NCBI GenBank assembly: GCA_036272915.1
Contig: DATAXV010000127.1
Span: 1-38,608, forward strand
DNA length: 38,608 nt
Direction of reading: 5' to 3'
Origin: DATAXV01 sp036272915
Lineage (GTDB): Bacteria; Chloroflexota; Dormibacteria; Dormibacterales; Dormibacteraceae
A program made the position numbers and the translations under genes. Below are positions 38,154 through 38,608 of the stretch, piece by piece; the first letter of the stretch is position 1; each line of letters begins with the position of its first letter. The notes below the pieces were generated by a model. It was not told the DNA's origin. It worked only from the letters and a program-made list of their open reading frames with translations, and did not search any database.

Positions 38154-38369
38154 ATGTGTGATCTCAATCAGACAGAGAAGGACACGGTACTGGGCCACGT
38201 CGAGGGCCTCGAGACGTTGATCGGTCGCATCCGAGCCAGCGCGGCGAGCATCGAGCAGCGGAACTGGATGGACCATGAGGACCTGGACGGCCGCCTTTCC
38301 GATCTCAGCGCCAGGACCTCCGCCGCGCACGCGTGGGTCCATCAGAAGATGGCGGCGATGCACGGATGA
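38154..38369 (+). CDS. Unrecognised 71-residue helical protein
   Basis: 71 residues from ATG 38154, with TATGGT ending 6 bases upstream and no ribosome-binding site. The sequence is charged and helical, with heptad-like spacing (VLGHVEGLETLIGRIRASAA, then LDGRLSDLSARTSAAHAWVH) and an end rich in His and Met (HAWVHQKMAAMHG). It could be a small coiled-coil regulator or metal-responsive protein. The family is not recognised. It may be linked to the upstream Met-rich membrane protein on the same strand, 96 bases away, but has its own promoter signals. Confidence 0.6.
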   Translation: MCDLNQTEKDTVLGHVEGLETLIGRIRASAASIEQRNWMDHEDLDGRLSDLSARTSAAHAWVHQKMAAMHG

Positions 38370-38484
38370 CGGGGAGCGGGAACTCAGCGTAAGGCCCGAG
38401 GGCGGCGTGAGGCGGGGAGCGGATCAGGCGGCGGGGCACGGCTTCACTCGGTCCGGCGACGCGGTCGATGCGGGCCTCCGCGGG

Positions 38485-38608
38485 TCATCCAGATGCCTGC
38501 AGGCGATAGCGGAGGAGGACGGCGCCCCCGATCCGTCGCGACTCCTCGAGGCGCATCGGTGAGCGCGCGTCGTGGGGGAAATGGCCGGGGGCGACGAAGC
38601 GCGGCGCC
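38485..38608 (-). CDS. C-terminal end of a gene entering from the right edge
   Basis: The last 40 or so codons of a minus-strand gene are visible, ending at TGA 38485-38487. The reading frame uses G/C at nearly every third position, supporting real coding. The end APGHFPHDARSPMRLEESRR followed by IGGAVLLRYRL resembles the last strands of RibD-C/dihydrofolate-reductase-like proteins, which end with a Leu-x-x-Ser-Arg ... Val-Leu-Leu-Arg-Tyr pattern. That assignment is tentative because most of the protein lies outside the window. The 115 bases between it and the 71-aa gene show nothing notable. Confidence 0.5.
   Translation of the reverse strand, partial: APRFVAPGHFPHDARSPMRLEESRRIGGAVLLRYRLQASG

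Noticed and set aside
1..38608. tRNA, rRNA, riboswitch, insertion sequence or attachment site
   Set aside because: None was recognised by eye: there are no cloverleaf-like segments, no transposase-like frames and no long flanking direct repeats. A covariance-model scan would be needed to exclude small RNAs.

Overview
The window is 38.6 kb of very GC-rich bacterial chromosome carrying about 36 protein genes. I see no rRNA, tRNA, CRISPR array, insertion sequence or phage module. The traits fit a high-GC soil bacterium of the Actinomycetota or a nearby terrabacterial lineage such as Dormibacterota or Chloroflexota. These traits are two luciferase-like F420-type oxidoreductases, an actinobacterial-style AroA, an MshA-like GT4 glycosyltransferase, an MpaB-type oxygenase, Thr-Pro stalk proteins, a CysS/YqeB C-terminal domain and many apparently leaderless genes. 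The assignment is an inference; no marker gene settles it.

Layout. 1-3833 (minus) is a tight catabolic operon read GntR -> SDR -> DUF4432 epimerase-like -> amidohydrolase -> Rieske protein (cut by the window edge); it has three 4-base start/stop overlaps and a promoter whose spacer holds a FadR-like operator. 4002-5736 (minus) is an ECF sigma factor overlapping a membrane-tethered beta-propeller protein that may be its sensor or anti-sigma partner. 5805-9756 holds an HNH-repeat DNA-binding protein, a DUF1445 hydro-lyase, aroA, an FAH-family hydrolase and a small membrane protein. 9773-13225 holds a Gfo/Idh/MocA dehydrogenase, a thioredoxin, and a divergent TetR/SDR pair sharing an operator. 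13417-15098 holds a LuxR-type regulator with a degenerate receiver, then a divergent Lrp/DUF2000 pair. 15167-20415 holds an acidic-repeat protein, an Ldh-family dehydrogenase, an MpaB-like oxygenase, a GT4 glycosyltransferase and a HAD hydrolase.

20435-24946 holds a Thr-Pro stalk membrane protein, two LLM-class oxidoreductases around a MarR regulator, and two unrecognised proteins. 24957-28914 (minus) holds a PAP2 membrane phosphatase, a lipoprotein penicillin-acylase-like hydrolase and a small membrane protein. 29079-32144 is a TetR-MMPL exporter operon. 32160-35634 holds an AAA ATPase/YjbR pair, a metallophosphoesterase and a DHA2-type MFS transporter. 36056-37256 (minus) is an S51 peptidase/CysS-C fusion gene whose N-terminus appears frameshifted and partly deleted. 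37425-38608 holds a Met/Cys-headed membrane protein, a 71-aa protein and the end of another gene on the minus strand.

The main cross-cutting signal is a -10-like TAnnnT placed 6-8 bases before the start codon of eleven genes, which points to widespread leaderless transcription. Four regulator genes have clear inverted repeats in their own promoter regions, so local autoregulation is the dominant regulatory design. I found no convincing new multi-gene defence or biosynthetic system. The best candidates for something undescribed are the sigma factor/beta-propeller pair and the degenerate-receiver LuxR protein.
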